Shown here: positions 14,848 through 21,627 of the stretch, in pieces
Position numbering within the stretch: position 1 is the stretch's first letter
Layout: each line of letters begins with the position of its first letter
Made by a program: the position numbers and the translations under genes
The notes under the pieces: generated by a model
The model's database searches: none
Told to the model about the DNA's origin: nothing
The model's input: the letters and a program-made list of their open reading frames with translations, nothing else
Source of the DNA: DATARH01 sp046724035
Lineage (GTDB): Bacteria; Pseudomonadota; Alphaproteobacteria; ATCC43930; CGMCC-115725
Assembly (NCBI GenBank): GCA_046724035.1
Contig: JBKOVT010000357.1
Span: forward strand, 1-25,610
DNA: 25,610 bases
Direction: 5' to 3'

Positions 14848-14877
14848 TCGCAACCGTGAATGCTCAAGGAGCGAAGC

Positions 14878-15075
14878 ATGGACAACGACGATGCGAGCAT
14901 CGCGAACTCGCCCGAACGCGATGACATCGACGCTCTGATCGAGCGCTGGTGGGCGGCGCACTTCTCGGGGTCGCCGGTGGCGCAAGTCACGCAAGCCTGG
15001 AACCACGCCTTGGCCGCCAAGGAAGAATTGAAGCGCCTCCTGCAAAACGTCACGAGCGCCACTGCAAAAGAATAA
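14878..15075 (+). CDS. Small helical protein of unknown function
   Basis: 65 residues from ATG 14878, preceded by AAGGAG at 14865-14870; an upstream in-frame ATG at 14860 would place the ribosome site inside the gene and is less likely. The sequence is acidic at the start (MDNDDASIANSPERDDIDAL) and then predicted helical (WNHALAAKEELKRLLQNV). It sits 30 bases after the tail terminator. Small unassigned genes are common between terminator and major tail protein. No known family is recognised. Confidence 0.6.
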   Translation: MDNDDASIANSPERDDIDALIERWWAAHFSGSPVAQVTQAWNHALAAKEELKRLLQNVTSATAKE

Positions 15076-15088
15076 GCCCAAACGATAC

Positions 15089-15166
15089 GCGTCCCGGCGC
15101 ACGCCGGGACCCACCCTTCCGCCGCTCACGCCTCTGACAAGCGGATCCCGGCCATCGCCGGAACAC
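15089..15166. repeat. Type A palindrome pair, copy 4
   Basis: GCGTCCCGGCGCACGCCGGG at the left and GGATCCCGGCCATCGCCGG at the right are two hairpins separated by about 35 bases, in the gap before the major tail protein. Confidence 0.8.
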
Positions 15167-15236
15167 CCTTTTTCTGCGCGCGGGGCGGCGCCCGATCCGC
15201 GGCTCTGATTTTCATTTCTGACCTCTGGAGGATCAC

Positions 15237-16004
15237 ATGCAACTCGCCTTCGGCGCCGGCGCGCTTTGGGGCAACCGCACCGATGTCACCGGCGGCGGCA
15301 TCGGCCCCGACCAGTTCGGCATTCTGCAGGACGTGCAGATCGATTTCGACTGGACCACCAAGGAGCTGTGGGGCCAGTTCCAGTTTCCGGTCGACATCGC
15401 GCGCGGGCAAGGCAAGATCGCCGGCAAGGCGAAATTCGCGCGCATCTTCGGCGCGATCTATGGCGATCTGTTCTTCGGCCAAACACCCGCCGCGGGTCAG
15501 TTGACCGTTGCCGAAAACGAGGCCGCGACCGTCCCGGCCACGACGCCCTTTACGGTCGCCGTCGCGAACGCCGCGAGCTTCGCCGACGATCTCGGCGTCT
15601 ATTACGCCAATGGCAACAATGCGGGCGGCCGCTTCACCCGTGTCGCGACGCCCGCCGCGGCCGGCCAGTATTCGGTGAACAGCGCGACCGGCATCTACAC
15701 CTTCGCCGCTGCCGATGCGAACGCCGCGCTCGCGATCAGCTATGTCTACACGGTCAACGGGGCTGGCAAGAAACTGGTGCTGACGAATCAGTTTATGGGC
15801 TATACGCCGACCTTCAAGGCGACCTTCTACACGACCAAGACGACCGGCGGCGCCGCCTCCGGGCTCGCGCTCGTCTTGAACGCCTGCACCGCCTCCAAGC
15901 TGTCATTGCCGACCAAAACCGACGATTACGAAATTCAGGAATTCGACTTCAGCGCCTTCGCCGATGCCACCGGCACGATCGGTAGCCTCAGCTCCGCCGA
16001 GTGA
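15237..16004 (+). CDS. Major tail tube protein
   Basis: 255 residues from ATG 15237, with CTGGAGGA as ribosome site. The pattern is that of tail-tube subunits of long-tailed phages: ALWGNRTDVTGGG, then FGILQDVQIDFDWTTKELWG, a helix in GKAKFARIFGAIYGDLFFG, and late strands KLVLTNQFMGYTPTFKATFY and KLSLPTKTDDYEIQEFDFSA. The middle, residues about 85-170, looks like an inserted or expanded beta loop (YYANGNNAGGRFTRV, GQYSVNSATGIYTFAAAD). The next genes are tail chaperones and tape measure, as expected. No lesion is seen. Confidence 0.83.
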   Translation: MQLAFGAGALWGNRTDVTGGGIGPDQFGILQDVQIDFDWTTKELWGQFQFPVDIARGQGKIAGKAKFARIFGAIYGDLFFGQTPAAGQLTVAENEAATVPATTPFTVAVANAASFADDLGVYYANGNNAGGRFTRVATPAAAGQYSVNSATGIYTFAAADANAALAISYVYTVNGAGKKLVLTNQFMGYTPTFKATFYTTKTTGGAASGLALVLNACTASKLSLPTKTDDYEIQEFDFSAFADATGTIGSLSSAE

Positions 16005-16051
16005 TTCTGCACGATGCACAGTAAAGGCGATGAGGGCTGAAGCGGGGTGAT

Positions 16052-16170
16052 CCTCCCCCGCAACGCGGGGGAGGGGGACCATGCGAAGCATGGTGGAGGG
16101 GGCGCGTTCGATTTGCCCCCTCCGGCTCGCTCCGCTCGCCACCTCCTCCGCGAACGGGGGAGGAGCCCGC
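16052..16170. repeat. Type D GGGGGAGG palindromic repeat, copy 1
   Basis: Contains CCTCCCCCGCAACGCGGGGG, then the palindrome ACCATGCGAAGCATGGT, and a second inverted part ending near 16170. A 39-bp stretch across the ACCATGC palindrome is identical to type D copy 3 at 19886-19943. Confidence 0.8.
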
Positions 16171-16196
16171 TTACCCGGGCGACATCCTACAGGGCT

Positions 16197-16247
16197 CGCG
16201 CCTTTGCGTTCCTTCGCGCCCTTTGCGTCACCTTCTCTTTTACGTGA
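16197..16247 (+). repeat. Type C arm before tail chaperone
   Basis: GCGCCTTTGCGTTCCTTCGC, then GCCCTTTGCGTCACC, the 9-10-base periodic pyrimidine-rich unit, directly followed by CGTGAGG and the chaperone start. Confidence 0.7.
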
Positions 16248-16254
16248 GGCATCA

Positions 16255-16677
16255 ATGACCGACACGATACGGCTCGGCGGCCGCGACTTCACCTTGCGCG
16301 CGCCGACCCTCGGGCAGTTGCGTCACCTGCTCGATGCGCTCGATGCGATGGCGGGCGCCTCGGGCGGCGCCCTGATTGACGCCGCGGCGCGTCTTGTCGC
16401 CGCCGGGCTCGCCGCCGCGCATCCCGAGCTTACGGCCGACACCGTGCTCGATCTCGAGGCGAGCCTTGCCGAATTGAACGCCGCGGTCGCGGCAATCCTC
16501 GACTGCGCCGGGCTCTCGCCGAAGGAGTCGCCGCTGGGGGAAGCCGAGCCCCGGGTCACGCCCGGGGAAATGAGGACGGGGGCGCCAGACATGATGACGC
16601 CTGCGCCCAGCTCGGCGCTCTCTATGGCGCACTCGCCACCGGCTGCGGCTACAGCTACCGCGTCATTGACGAGATGA
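16255..16677 (+). CDS. Tail assembly chaperone (gpG-like, GTA_TIM/TAC type)
   Basis: 140 residues from ATG 16255 (TGAGG before it). The first 95 residues look real: MTDTIRLGGRDFTLRAPTLG, then LRHLLDALDAMAG, VAAGLAAAHPELTADTVLDL and LAELNAAVAAILDCAGLSP. This is the size and helical pattern of phage tail assembly chaperones that coat the tape measure. After the GLSPKESP segment the zero frame becomes low-complexity and stops at 16677, while the adjoining -1 frame becomes protein-like (next entry). That is the arrangement of lambda gpG and gpGT. The change of frame coincides with a 7-bp GC hairpin at 16549-16567. Confidence 0.72.
   Translation: MTDTIRLGGRDFTLRAPTLGQLRHLLDALDAMAGASGGALIDAAARLVAAGLAAAHPELTADTVLDLEASLAELNAAVAAILDCAGLSPKESPLGEAEPRVTPGEMRTGAPDMMTPAPSSALSMAHSPPAAATATASLTR
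16536..16567 (+). promoter_or_regulatory. Candidate -1 ribosomal frameshift signal
   Basis: In the chaperone frame the codons read CTG GGG GAA (16534-16542). A Gly tRNA on GGG can slip back one base onto another GGG (16536-16538). Six bases after GAA, CCCCGGG at 16549-16555 pairs perfectly with CCCGGGG at 16561-16567 across a 5-base loop. Both the distance and the stem are right for a stimulatory hairpin, but the second-codon re-pairing (GAA to GGA) is poor. Confidence 0.4.
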
Positions 16678-16988
16678 CCCTCGCCGAGGCCGGCGAGATC
16701 TTTCGCTATTGGGAGGACAACCCGCCGCCGCATCTGTTGTTGCAAGCGGTCGCGCGCCTCCTCGGCTGGCAGCCCCCGGTATCGTCGACCGCAAATTCCT
16801 CGGCGCAAGCCGCGCCGGCGGCCGCGCTCGCTGCTGTCGCCGCGATGCCGCCGCCCGGTCTCGCGGTCATGCCGGCGACCCAAATCGCGATGCCGCCGCC
16901 GACATTCGATCTCGAAACCCTGCGCGCCCGCAACGACGCCCGCGCCGCCGGCTGTGACGCATTGCCGGCGGCTGGCGCGCCGGCATAA
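16566..16988 (+). CDS. Tail chaperone extension (gpT-like), -1 frame
   Basis: This frame is open from the hairpin onward. It reads DACAQLGALYGALATGCGYS, then YRVIDEMTLAEAGEIFRYWE, DNPPPHLLLQAVARLLGW, and a Pro/Ala-rich tail to 16988. The protein-like part begins about 25 codons before the first ATG at 16674, so translation from that ATG alone (104 residues, with ATGA overlap at 16674-16677) would lose it. A frameshifted fusion with the upstream gene would be 244 residues. Lambda-like phages make both short and fused chaperones, the fused one contacting tail tube subunits. Either mode, or a simple 1-base lesion caused by the palindrome, fits the sequence. Confidence 0.6.
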   Translation, partial: GNEDGGARHDDACAQLGALYGALATGCGYSYRVIDEMTLAEAGEIFRYWEDNPPPHLLLQAVARLLGWQPPVSSTANSSAQAAPAAALAAVAAMPPPGLAVMPATQIAMPPPTFDLETLRARNDARAAGCDALPAAGAPA

Positions 16989-16989
16989 T
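16962..16989 (+). promoter_or_regulatory. Promoter candidate for secreted accessory gene
   Basis: TTGCCG at 16962-16967 (4 of 6) and CATAAT at 16984-16989 (5 of 6) are 16 bases apart. A second CATAAT lies at 16999-17004. An own promoter would fit an accessory (moron) gene inside a late operon. Confidence 0.35.
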
Positions 16990-17034
16990 CGCGTCGGGCA
17001 TAATCCTGTATGTTGACCGAAAGGGGAGGGGACG

Positions 17035-17703
17035 ATGCGCTGGCTGACGATGTGCTTCGTCGTCGCGCTGGCGGTTGCCGCGAGCGCGCGCACATTCGCG
17101 CAACAGCCCGGGACTGACGCTGCGCAAGGGCCGGGCTGCCTCGGCCAAAAGGTCGAGGCCTGCGTGCAATCGCTGCGCGCCTCGATGCAGCTCGATGAGG
17201 GCCGCCTCGCTTCCGCGTTGTCGCGCCGTCACATGACCGACGTCAACGGCCGGCCGTTCGGCGCCGGCCTCGTCAACATCAGCGGCCGCATCCCCGGCCG
17301 CACGCAAACGCAGGTGATGCTCTTGCGCCTCGCCGCGGACGACACGGTGGCGAGCGTCGAAGCAAGCCTTCTCGGCGATCTGATCCCGGCGCGCGCGGCA
17401 GAAGCCTATGATCAGAGCGGCGTCTACGACATCGTCGCGCGCATCCTCGGGCGGCGCTGCCCCGGCCTCGAGCGGCTCGCGCTCTACCGCTTTATCGAGA
17501 ATGCGATGAAGCCGCGCATCAAGATGGAGCGGCGCGATCTGTCGGCCGGCCTTCTCGGGCGTCACCGGCTGACCGCGCGCGCCGCCGATGTCCCGTGGTG
17601 CGGCGCGCATTTCACCTACACGACCTTTGTCGAATGGACCGGCGCCAACAACATGGAATCCGGCCGCAACCCCGCCGGCTACTGGTCGATCGAAGTGAAA
17701 TAA
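17035..17703 (+). CDS. Secreted protein of unknown function, probable moron
   Basis: 222 residues; ATG 17035 after AAGGGGAGGGGA. Residues 1-22 are a Sec signal peptide (MRWLTMCFVVALAVAASART, cleavage near TFAQ). The mature part has four cysteines (GCLGQ, EACVQ, RRCPG, PWCGA), suggesting disulphides outside the cytoplasm, and a repeated Arg/Leu helical pattern (SLRASMQLDEGRLASALSRR). No phage structural family fits. It sits between chaperone and tape measure, two genes that are almost always adjacent, so it looks like an inserted cargo gene. A candidate promoter lies just upstream and a type D repeat just after. Superinfection exclusion or lysogen fitness is a possible role, by analogy with morons only. 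Confidence 0.65.
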   Translation: MRWLTMCFVVALAVAASARTFAQQPGTDAAQGPGCLGQKVEACVQSLRASMQLDEGRLASALSRRHMTDVNGRPFGAGLVNISGRIPGRTQTQVMLLRLAADDTVASVEASLLGDLIPARAAEAYDQSGVYDIVARILGRRCPGLERLALYRFIENAMKPRIKMERRDLSAGLLGRHRLTARAADVPWCGAHFTYTTFVEWTGANNMESGRNPAGYWSIEVK

Positions 17704-18025
17704 CCCCGCTCGATCTGCGTAAAACGGCTTCACCGGAGAGGGCACGGAGAATGCGGGACTAAGCCCCTCTCCCGCATTGCGGGAGAGGGAGGGACCCATC
17801 GCGCAGCGATGGGAGGGTGAGGGTGTTTGCGGCAGGACATACCCTCACCCGGCTCACCCTTCGGGCTCGCCACCCTCTCCCGCGATGCGGGAGAGGGGCT
17901 GTTCGCGATAGGACGCGATGGCATCTCTCAGCGGGTGAAGCGCCTTCGCGTCCTTCGCGTTAGGCCGTTTTCTTTTTCTCACTGCCTCACTGCCTTTGTG
18001 GTGAATTTTCCTCTTGAGGTGACGC
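17704..18025. repeat. 322-bp gap: type D copy 2 and type C arm
   Basis: No gene is visible. 17763-17899 is a long type D inverted repeat, with CCCCTCTCCCGCATTGCGGG at one end and CTCTCCCGCGATGCGGGAGA at the other, and CCCATCGCGCAGCGATGGG inside. 17936-18008 is a type C arm (GCGCCTTCGCGTCCTTCGCG, then TCACTGCCTCACTGCC) leading to TTGAGGTGA, the ribosome site of the tape measure gene. Confidence 0.75.
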
Positions 18026-19084
18026 GTGGCCGACGACGTGCAGATCAAATTCGGCGCCGATATCGGCGGCGCGCTCAGTGCGCTGGCGTCGCTCAAATCG
18101 GCCGTTGCGGGCGCTGTCGCGCCGGTCGTGCAATTAAAGACCGCCTTTGCCGAGGCCGAGGCGGCGATCCAGCATGCCGGCGCGGCCGGGCTCGCAATCT
18201 TCAAATCCGAGATGCAGGAGCTCGTCGCTTCGCGCGCCCTCAGCCTGCGCCAGGCGCTCGGCTTCGACATCGACTACACCGCGCGGCAAAGCGAGGAGGA
18301 GCGCGCCCGGCTCGAGCAGGTGCTGGCGAATGACGCGGCGGGGCTCGCCGACAAGACCGAGACCTTCCGCCGCCTGATCGATCTCTCGAACCGCTATTCG
18401 GTCGAGGTCGCGCGCGACCAGGCGCGCCTTGCCGAAGCGGCGCGGCACGAGGCCGACCGCCTCGCACTGCCCTACCGCCAGGCCTTTAACGAGATCGGCG
18501 CCGGCTGGCGCAACGCCGTCAAAGCCCTCATCGAGGGCACCCAGAGCTTTGGCTCGGCCGCGACCGAGATTCTGCGCTCGATCGAGCGCGGCATCGTCGA
18601 CATGCTCGGCACGACCGTCTCGAAATTCGCCGCGGGCCCGCTCGCGGGGCTTCTCGGTCAGCCCGCGCCGGGCATCGGCGAGGGCGTCGGCGACGTTCTC
18701 GGCAACACGCTGTCGCGCTCGATTTTCGGTGCGCCCGGCCAGCTCGGCGGCGGTCTCTTCGGGTTTCTCGGCGGTCTGTTCGCCTTCGCGCAGGGCGGCA
18801 TCGTGCCGTCGGCGGCGGGCGGCTGGGTGTTGCCGAATTTCGCCGGCATGACGCCGGCATTGTTGCATGCGCGCGAGATGGTGTTGCCGGCCTCGATCAG
18901 CGACGGGCTGCAGAACCTGATCGCCGGCGGCGCAAGCAGTTCGTCCAGCGATCTGCACCTGCATTTTCACGGGCCGTCGGACGGCCCCGCGGTCGAGCGC
19001 TGGTTCACCGGCCTCCTCGCGCGCAATCCCGGCGCGGTCCGCAACCTCCTCCGCTCCAACACCCTCACCCCGAGGACGTTGTGA
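18026..19084 (+). CDS. Short tail tape measure protein
   Basis: 352 residues from GTG 18026, with GAGG at 18015-18018. It sets tail length and is threaded inside the tube. The N-terminal half is helical and charged (LASLKSAVAGAVAP, ALPYRQAFNEIGAGWRNAVK, TEILRSIERGIVDMLGTTVS). A Gly-rich hydrophobic region follows (LGGGLFGFLGGLFAFAQGG), then the hallmark C-terminal segment MTPALLHAREMVLPASISDG. At about 0.15 nm per residue, the known scaling for tape measures, the tail would be near 50 nm, close to GTA particles and short for a siphovirus (inference). Downstream genes follow the GTA order gp12-gp15. Confidence 0.85.
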   Translation: MADDVQIKFGADIGGALSALASLKSAVAGAVAPVVQLKTAFAEAEAAIQHAGAAGLAIFKSEMQELVASRALSLRQALGFDIDYTARQSEEERARLEQVLANDAAGLADKTETFRRLIDLSNRYSVEVARDQARLAEAARHEADRLALPYRQAFNEIGAGWRNAVKALIEGTQSFGSAATEILRSIERGIVDMLGTTVSKFAAGPLAGLLGQPAPGIGEGVGDVLGNTLSRSIFGAPGQLGGGLFGFLGGLFAFAQGGIVPSAAGGWVLPNFAGMTPALLHAREMVLPASISDGLQNLIAGGASSSSSDLHLHFHGPSDGPAVERWFTGLLARNPGAVRNLLRSNTLTPRTL

Positions 19085-19095
19085 CATTCACTAGA

Positions 19096-19224
19096 GCCCC
19101 GTGCCCGGCCTTGTGCCGGGTACCCACGTCTTCGCCTCAGCAGCTCCGGCGCCTTCGTGTCCTTTGCGTACCCATTGCGCCCTTCGCGCCACCTAGCGAC
19201 TCACTGTCTCACCGTCTCATTGTG
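19096..19224. repeat. Type B half and type C arm before DUF2460 gene
   Basis: 19096-19133 is half a type B element (CCCCGTGCCCGGCCTTGTGC, then CCCACGTCTT). 19146-19224 is a type C arm (GCGCCTTCGTGTCCTTTGCG) with the associated CTCACTGTCTCACCGTCTCA tail, also found at 24290-24316. Confidence 0.7.
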
Positions 19225-19235
19225 AACAAATCACC

Positions 19236-19874
19236 ATGACCGCGATCTTTCCGTCATTGCCCGGCATGGGCTGGTCGGTCGTGAAATCGCCGCGCTTTGC
19301 GACCCGCATCCAGCGCGCCGTCAACGGCCGTGAATTGCGCGCGCTCGATCAGCCCTATCCGCTGTGGAATTGGACCCTGACCTATCCGCTGTTGCGCGAC
19401 CGCAACGACATGCGCGCCCCGCTCCCGGCCGCTGGCGGTTTCGGCATCGGCTACGATGAGCTCCGGATCCTCGCCGGCTTCTTTCTGCAGCAGCAGGGCG
19501 CGTTGCAGCCCTTTTTGTTTGACGATCCGACCGACAACATCGCGGCCGCCCAGCCGCTCGGCACCGGCGACAGCAGCCGCACGGTTTTTCAGCTCCTCCG
19601 CAATATGGGCGGTTTCGCCGAGCCGATCACCGCGCCCAATTCCGTGTCGGCGGTCTATTTCGACGGGATCCTGCAATCCGCCGCGAATTACACGGTCGAT
19701 GCCGCGACCGGTTTTGTTACTTTTGCAACGCCGCCGCCCGCGGGCCAGCTTGTCACCGCCGATTTCACCTATTAGTTCCGCGTCCGGTTTGCCGACGACA
19801 CCGCCGAATTCGAGAATTTCATGCTCCAGCTCTGGCAGGCTCGCCAGATCAAGCTCCAATCCGTCTTGTTGTGA
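19236..19874 (+). pseudogene. DUF2460 distal tail protein (GTA gp12-like) with an amber codon
   Basis: ATG 19236 begins a distal-tail/baseplate protein of the DUF2460 (TIGR02217) family: FPSLPGMGWSVVKSPRFATR, then NGRELRALDQPYPLWNWTLT, YDELRILAGFFLQQQGALQP and FLFDDPTDN. The frame stops at TAG 19773-19775 after LVTADFTY, at 179 residues. The same frame then carries on with FRVRFADDTAEFENFMLQLW and QARQIKLQSVLL before a TGA at 19872-19874. That tail is the conserved family ending (FxVRFDxD, then LWE-like, then L), and the full 213 codons match the usual size of about 210. A single base change in one codon thus removes the C-terminal 33 residues. A suppressor tRNA or a sequencing error would rescue it. 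Confidence 0.88.
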
Positions 19875-19885
19875 GCGCGCCTTGG

Positions 19886-19943
19886 CTCCTCCCCTGCAAA
19901 GCGGGGAGGGGGACCATGCGAAGCATGGTGGAGGGGGCGCGCG
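19886..19943. repeat. Type D repeat, copy 3
   Basis: TCCCCTGCAAAGCGGGGA then ACCATGCGAAGCATGGT and GGAGGGGGCGCG. It shares 39 identical bases with copy 1 at 16052-16170, which suggests recent spread or gene conversion. Confidence 0.8.
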
Positions 19944-19979
19944 CTCGATCTAAAGACTCTTCTTTTTTTGGTGAGCTTC

Positions 19980-20912
19980 ATGCGACCGTGTTCCGCCGCG
20001 CTCGCCGCCTATCTCGCGGCGAGCGACACCTTTATAGTCACCGATCTCTACACCTTTGCGCTCGCGACCGGTGAGGTGTTGCGCTATTCCGGCTGGACGA
20101 GCCCGCTGCAGATCCCCGGCACGCTCTTCCCCGCCGGCAGCCTCAATTACAACGCGCTCGATTACACCGGTTTCGCGCTCGGGCCGCGCTTTGGCCGCTC
20201 GAAGGTCACGACGCGGATCGGCGTCGCGCCAACCGAGCTCGACATCGAGATCTTCGTCGGTGCATCCGATACGACGGCCGACACGATCGGCACGCTGTCC
20301 TTCGCCGATGCGGTCCGGCTCGGCCTATTCGACGGCGCGACAGTCGAGCTCGACCGCCTGTTCGCGCCGCCCGCGCCGGACGCAAGCGGCGGCCTCGACA
20401 CTTCATTGGGCGCGCTCGTCTGGTTTTACGGCCGCGTCGCCGAATGCGATGCCGGCCGCTCGTCGATCCATATCAAGGTCAAGTCGCTGATGAATTTGCT
20501 CGCGACGCAGCAGATGCCGCGCCGTCTTTATCAGGCGGCTTGCACGCATGTCTTTGGCGATGCGATGTGCGGGTTCGACCGCGATTCCTTCGCGCAGACC
20601 GCATCGGCGCTCGCCGGCTCGACGCAATCGGAGATCCACACCGCGCTCTCGCCGAGCCCCGCGACCCTCTTCGACCAAGGCACGATGACCGGGCTCAGCG
20701 GCGCCAATACTGGCCTGACGCGCACGATCCGCCAGGTCATCGGCGGCGTTGCCTACCCGCTGAAGGCGTGGCTTTACCCGGTGGCGGTCGGCGACACGTT
20801 TCGGTTTCTGCCGGGCTGCGACCACACCGTCGCGGCCTGCCAGAGCACCTTCGACAACCTCGCGCATTACGGCGGCTTCCCCTACATCCCGCCCCCCGAG
20901 ACGGCCGTGTAA
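19980..20912 (+). CDS. DUF2163 / BR0599 baseplate protein (GTA gp13-like)
   Basis: 310 residues from ATG 19980 (GGTGAG before it; an in-frame TTG at 19968 is possible). The N-terminal DUF2163 part has YTFALATGEVLRYSGWTSPL and TTRIGVAPTELDIEIFVGAS. The C-terminal BR0599 part has CTHVFGDAMCGFDRDSFAQT, LSGANTGLTRTIRQVIGG and FLPGCDHTVAACQSTFDNL, ending in HYGGFPYIPP. The Cys residues in CTHVFGDAMCG and PGCDHTVAAC match those that bind an iron-sulphur centre in the GTA homologue. It acts in the baseplate between distal tail protein and hub. No lesion is seen. Its partner DUF2460 gene directly upstream is interrupted. Confidence 0.87.
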   Translation: MRPCSAALAAYLAASDTFIVTDLYTFALATGEVLRYSGWTSPLQIPGTLFPAGSLNYNALDYTGFALGPRFGRSKVTTRIGVAPTELDIEIFVGASDTTADTIGTLSFADAVRLGLFDGATVELDRLFAPPAPDASGGLDTSLGALVWFYGRVAECDAGRSSIHIKVKSLMNLLATQQMPRRLYQAACTHVFGDAMCGFDRDSFAQTASALAGSTQSEIHTALSPSPATLFDQGTMTGLSGANTGLTRTIRQVIGGVAYPLKAWLYPVAVGDTFRFLPGCDHTVAACQSTFDNLAHYGGFPYIPPPETAV

Positions 20913-20937
20913 GAGCGCATCGCGGTCTTACACCGCG

Positions 20938-21064
20938 CCCCGGCGAAAGCCGAGGCCGCCCATCAGACGCGCGAACGGCCGCCACATAGATCCCGGCGCA
21001 GGCCGGGACCCATCGATTCGCCTCTCGAACCACCGAAAGATGGATCCCGGCCTTCGTCGGGATC
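20938..21064. repeat. Type A repeats, diverged half plus copy 5
   Basis: 20938-20957 is a diverged half (CCCCGGCGAAAGCCGAGGC). 20988-21064 is a full type A pair (GATCCCGGCGCAGGCCGGGA at the left, GGATCCCGGCCTTCGTCGGG at the right). GGAG at 21074-21077 follows. Confidence 0.78.
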
Positions 21065-21085
21065 TAATTTGTTGGAGCATCGTAA

Positions 21086-21586
21086 ATGTTGTGCTCAGCC
21101 GGTGACGAAGCCGCCAACCTGATACACCTCGGAGAGACGCACGGCATTGAAGCGAGCGCTTCTCTCTGTGATCTCCGTGTCTCCGTGGTGAGGGAAGCGG
21201 AATCGTGGATCGGGACGCCGTTTCACCATGCCGCGCGCATCAAGGGCGCCGGTGTCGATTGCCTGATGCTATTGGCCGAGATTCACGAGCGCGCCGGCAT
21301 CATCCCGCACATTGATCCGCCTTTCTATGTGCCGGATTGGCATTTGCATCGCGACGCCGAGCGCTATCTCGAAGGTCTCGCCTGCCACGCAAGCGAGATC
21401 ACCGGCCCACCGTTGCCGGGCGACATCGCATTGTTCCGTTTTGGCCGCACCTATTCGCACGGCGCAATCGTCACCCGGTGGCCACGCGTTGTGCACGCTT
21501 ATTGGTCGATCGGCGTTGTCTACGGCGACGCGACCTTGCACCCGCTGGCCGGCCGCCCCGTCCGCTTCTTTTCACCATTCCCTTGA
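21086..21586 (+). CDS. NlpC/P60 peptidase, tail cell-wall hydrolase (GTA gp14-like)
   Basis: Cuts peptide stems of peptidoglycan during injection. The core begins with REAESWIGTPFHHAARIKGA and has catalytic Cys59 in GAGVDCLMLL and His125 in YSHGAIVT, with VVHAYW at the third site. ATG 21086 has a good GGAG 8 bases upstream and gives 166 residues, but the first 34 residues (MLCSAGDEAANLIHLGETHG, then DLRVSVV) are mostly translated type C repeat. Relatives start near VREAESW, which here would be GTG 21188, without a ribosome site. The simplest reading is that a repeat entered between the original start region and the domain, keeping the frame. Located between DUF2163 and hub as in GTAs. Confidence 0.85.
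   Translation: MLCSAGDEAANLIHLGETHGIEASASLCDLRVSVVREAESWIGTPFHHAARIKGAGVDCLMLLAEIHERAGIIPHIDPPFYVPDWHLHRDAERYLEGLACHASEITGPPLPGDIALFRFGRTYSHGAIVTRWPRVVHAYWSIGVVYGDATLHPLAGRPVRFFSPFP
21125..21194 (+). repeat. Type C element inside the peptidase N-terminal codons
   Basis: The left part CCTCGGAGAGACGCACGG (21127-21144) and the right part CTCTGTGATCTCCGTGTC, then TCCGTGGTGAGG, are inverse-like arms. The right arm is the same kind found before other genes, but here it is translated. Confidence 0.65.
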
Positions 21587-21627
21587 CGCGCGCCGCGCAG
21601 CGAATCACTTCTTACTGGTGACATCGA

